A stretch of 32,441 bases of DNA from Methanomassiliicoccaceae archaeon UBA404 (GTDB taxonomy: Archaea > Thermoplasmatota > Thermoplasmata > Methanomassiliicoccales > Methanomethylophilaceae), in contig DAHY01000010.1 of assembly GCA_002498605.1 (NCBI GenBank), forward strand, positions 1 to 32,441, in the 5' to 3' direction. The stretch's first letter is position 1; each line of letters begins with the position of its first letter. Below, in pieces: positions 32,062 through 32,441 of this stretch. Made by a program: the position numbers and the translations under genes. The notes beneath the pieces were generated by a model. The model ran no database searches. It was not told the origin of the DNA and saw nothing but the letters and a program-made list of their open reading frames with translations.

Positions 32062-32135
32062 AAATGACGAGGATGAGAATTTATACGCAACAAAATAAAT
32101 GAAAAATGACGTGGATGAGAATTTTCATACGCAAC
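32062..32135. repeat. two near-identical direct copies of a ~30 bp element in the 23S trailer
   Basis: Copies at 32062-32091 and 32104-32135 share AAATGACG, GGATGAGAATT and TACGCAAC, differing by one substitution (A to T after AAATGACG) and a 2 nt insertion, with a 12 bp AT-rich spacer. They lie immediately after the 3' end of 23S rRNA in the direction of its transcription. They may be part of a processing stem or termination region. The second copy has an imperfect palindrome, TGAGAATTTTCA. Confidence 0.75.
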
Positions 32136-32145
32136 CTGTTTAACA

Positions 32146-32441
32146 GCTAGACCACACCCCAGCGACGTCTTAGAACGTTAGTAAGTCAGGACTGAATACC
32201 TCGGAAACCCTCGGTACGTACATCCGACTTCTATCAAACTCATCATTTATGAGTGTTCTATGGGTGCCTCTTTTTCAAGGCGGCTTCAAGCTTAGATGCA
32301 TTCAGCTTTTATCCGCTATCGCGTGGCTACTCAGCATGCCTTGTCAGACAACTGATAAACTAGAGGCGACGAGTCCCTGTTCCTCTCGTACTAAAGGACC
32401 CTTCTCGTCAGGCACCAACACCTCCATCAAAAAGCAACAAA
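32146..32441 (-). rRNA. 23S ribosomal RNA, 3' end (partial)
   Basis: The minus strand carries domain VI of 23S rRNA: the sarcin-ricin loop AGTACGAGAGGAACA (32378-32392), then the conserved CTGAATGCATCTAAGC and downstream helices. The 5' part lies beyond the window. The 3' end near 32146 is approximate, placed before a small CTGTT-T-AACAG inverted repeat. No 5S gene follows in the 140 bp before the next gene, suggesting unlinked rRNA genes as in Thermoplasmata. Confidence 0.95.

Noticed and set aside
32062..32135. CRISPR array
   Set aside because: Only two imperfect copies with a 12 bp AT-rich spacer next to 23S rRNA; no further repeats and no cas genes.

Overview
This 32.4 kb window is dense archaeal chromosome, most likely from a methanogen of the Thermoplasmata (Methanomassiliicoccales-like). 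The evidence is: a family-D DNA polymerase large subunit, archaeal RNA polymerase subunit D, L10e, RNase P protein Rnp4, diphthamide and preQ0 synthesis genes, archaeal lipid genes (mevalonate kinase, geranylgeranyl reductase, a tetraether-synthase-type radical SAM enzyme), a probable methanogenesis marker 4 (MtxX) gene, and a 23S rRNA gene with no 5S gene in the sequence that follows it. All 34 protein genes I accept end in TGA (24) or TAA (10) and none in TAG, as expected if TAG is reserved for pyrrolysine. The order-level placement is inference.

Layout. 1-2564: the 3' part of a SufB/SufD gene, a VOC-fold protein, and a tightly spaced Mrp/NBP35 ATPase plus NifX-like pair, all suggestive of Fe-S or metallocluster handling. 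2556-6623 (minus): a compact run L10e > dph2 > mtxX > queD > queC > queE with 1-4 nt overlaps, except for a 52 bp gap before mtxX. 6848-9760 (plus): an unknown 326-residue protein, then rnp4, a YhbY/CRM RNA-binding protein and seryl-tRNA synthetase. 9757-11147 (minus): a two-domain HD protein and a small membrane protein. 11226-13797 (plus): an aminotransferase, an unknown acidic protein and mevalonate kinase, joined by ATGA overlaps. 13837-16834 (minus): Tes-type radical SAM enzyme > a 56-residue 2[4Fe-4S] ferredoxin > geranylgeranyl reductase, a membrane-lipid finishing cluster. 16969-21009: a giant membrane-anchored protein carrying a lamin-tail domain. 21052-25402: a Nog1 GTPase and DNA polymerase D large subunit. 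25445-27809 (minus): the S13-S4-S11-RpoD operon. 27972-29704 (minus): two paralogous membrane proteins with bacterial-PH-like domains. 29734-32008 (minus): tRNA-Leu(CAA), methionine aminopeptidase, Sua5/YrdC and an MBL-fold hydrolase. About 32146-32441: the 3' end of 23S rRNA on the minus strand, followed by a duplicated ~30 bp trailer element.

I saw no CRISPR array, insertion sequence, prophage or defence system. Most of the window is core housekeeping. The less-explained parts are the giant lamin-tail protein, the PH-like membrane pair, the HD protein whose first half looks like a decayed HD domain, the presence of mtxX in the preQ0 gene run, and several inverted or direct repeats at promoters and gene ends. 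Several plus-strand genes have a TATA-like box about 27 nt before the start codon, which implies leaderless or nearly leaderless mRNAs. Tightly packed genes and the S13 operon use Shine-Dalgarno-like sites instead.
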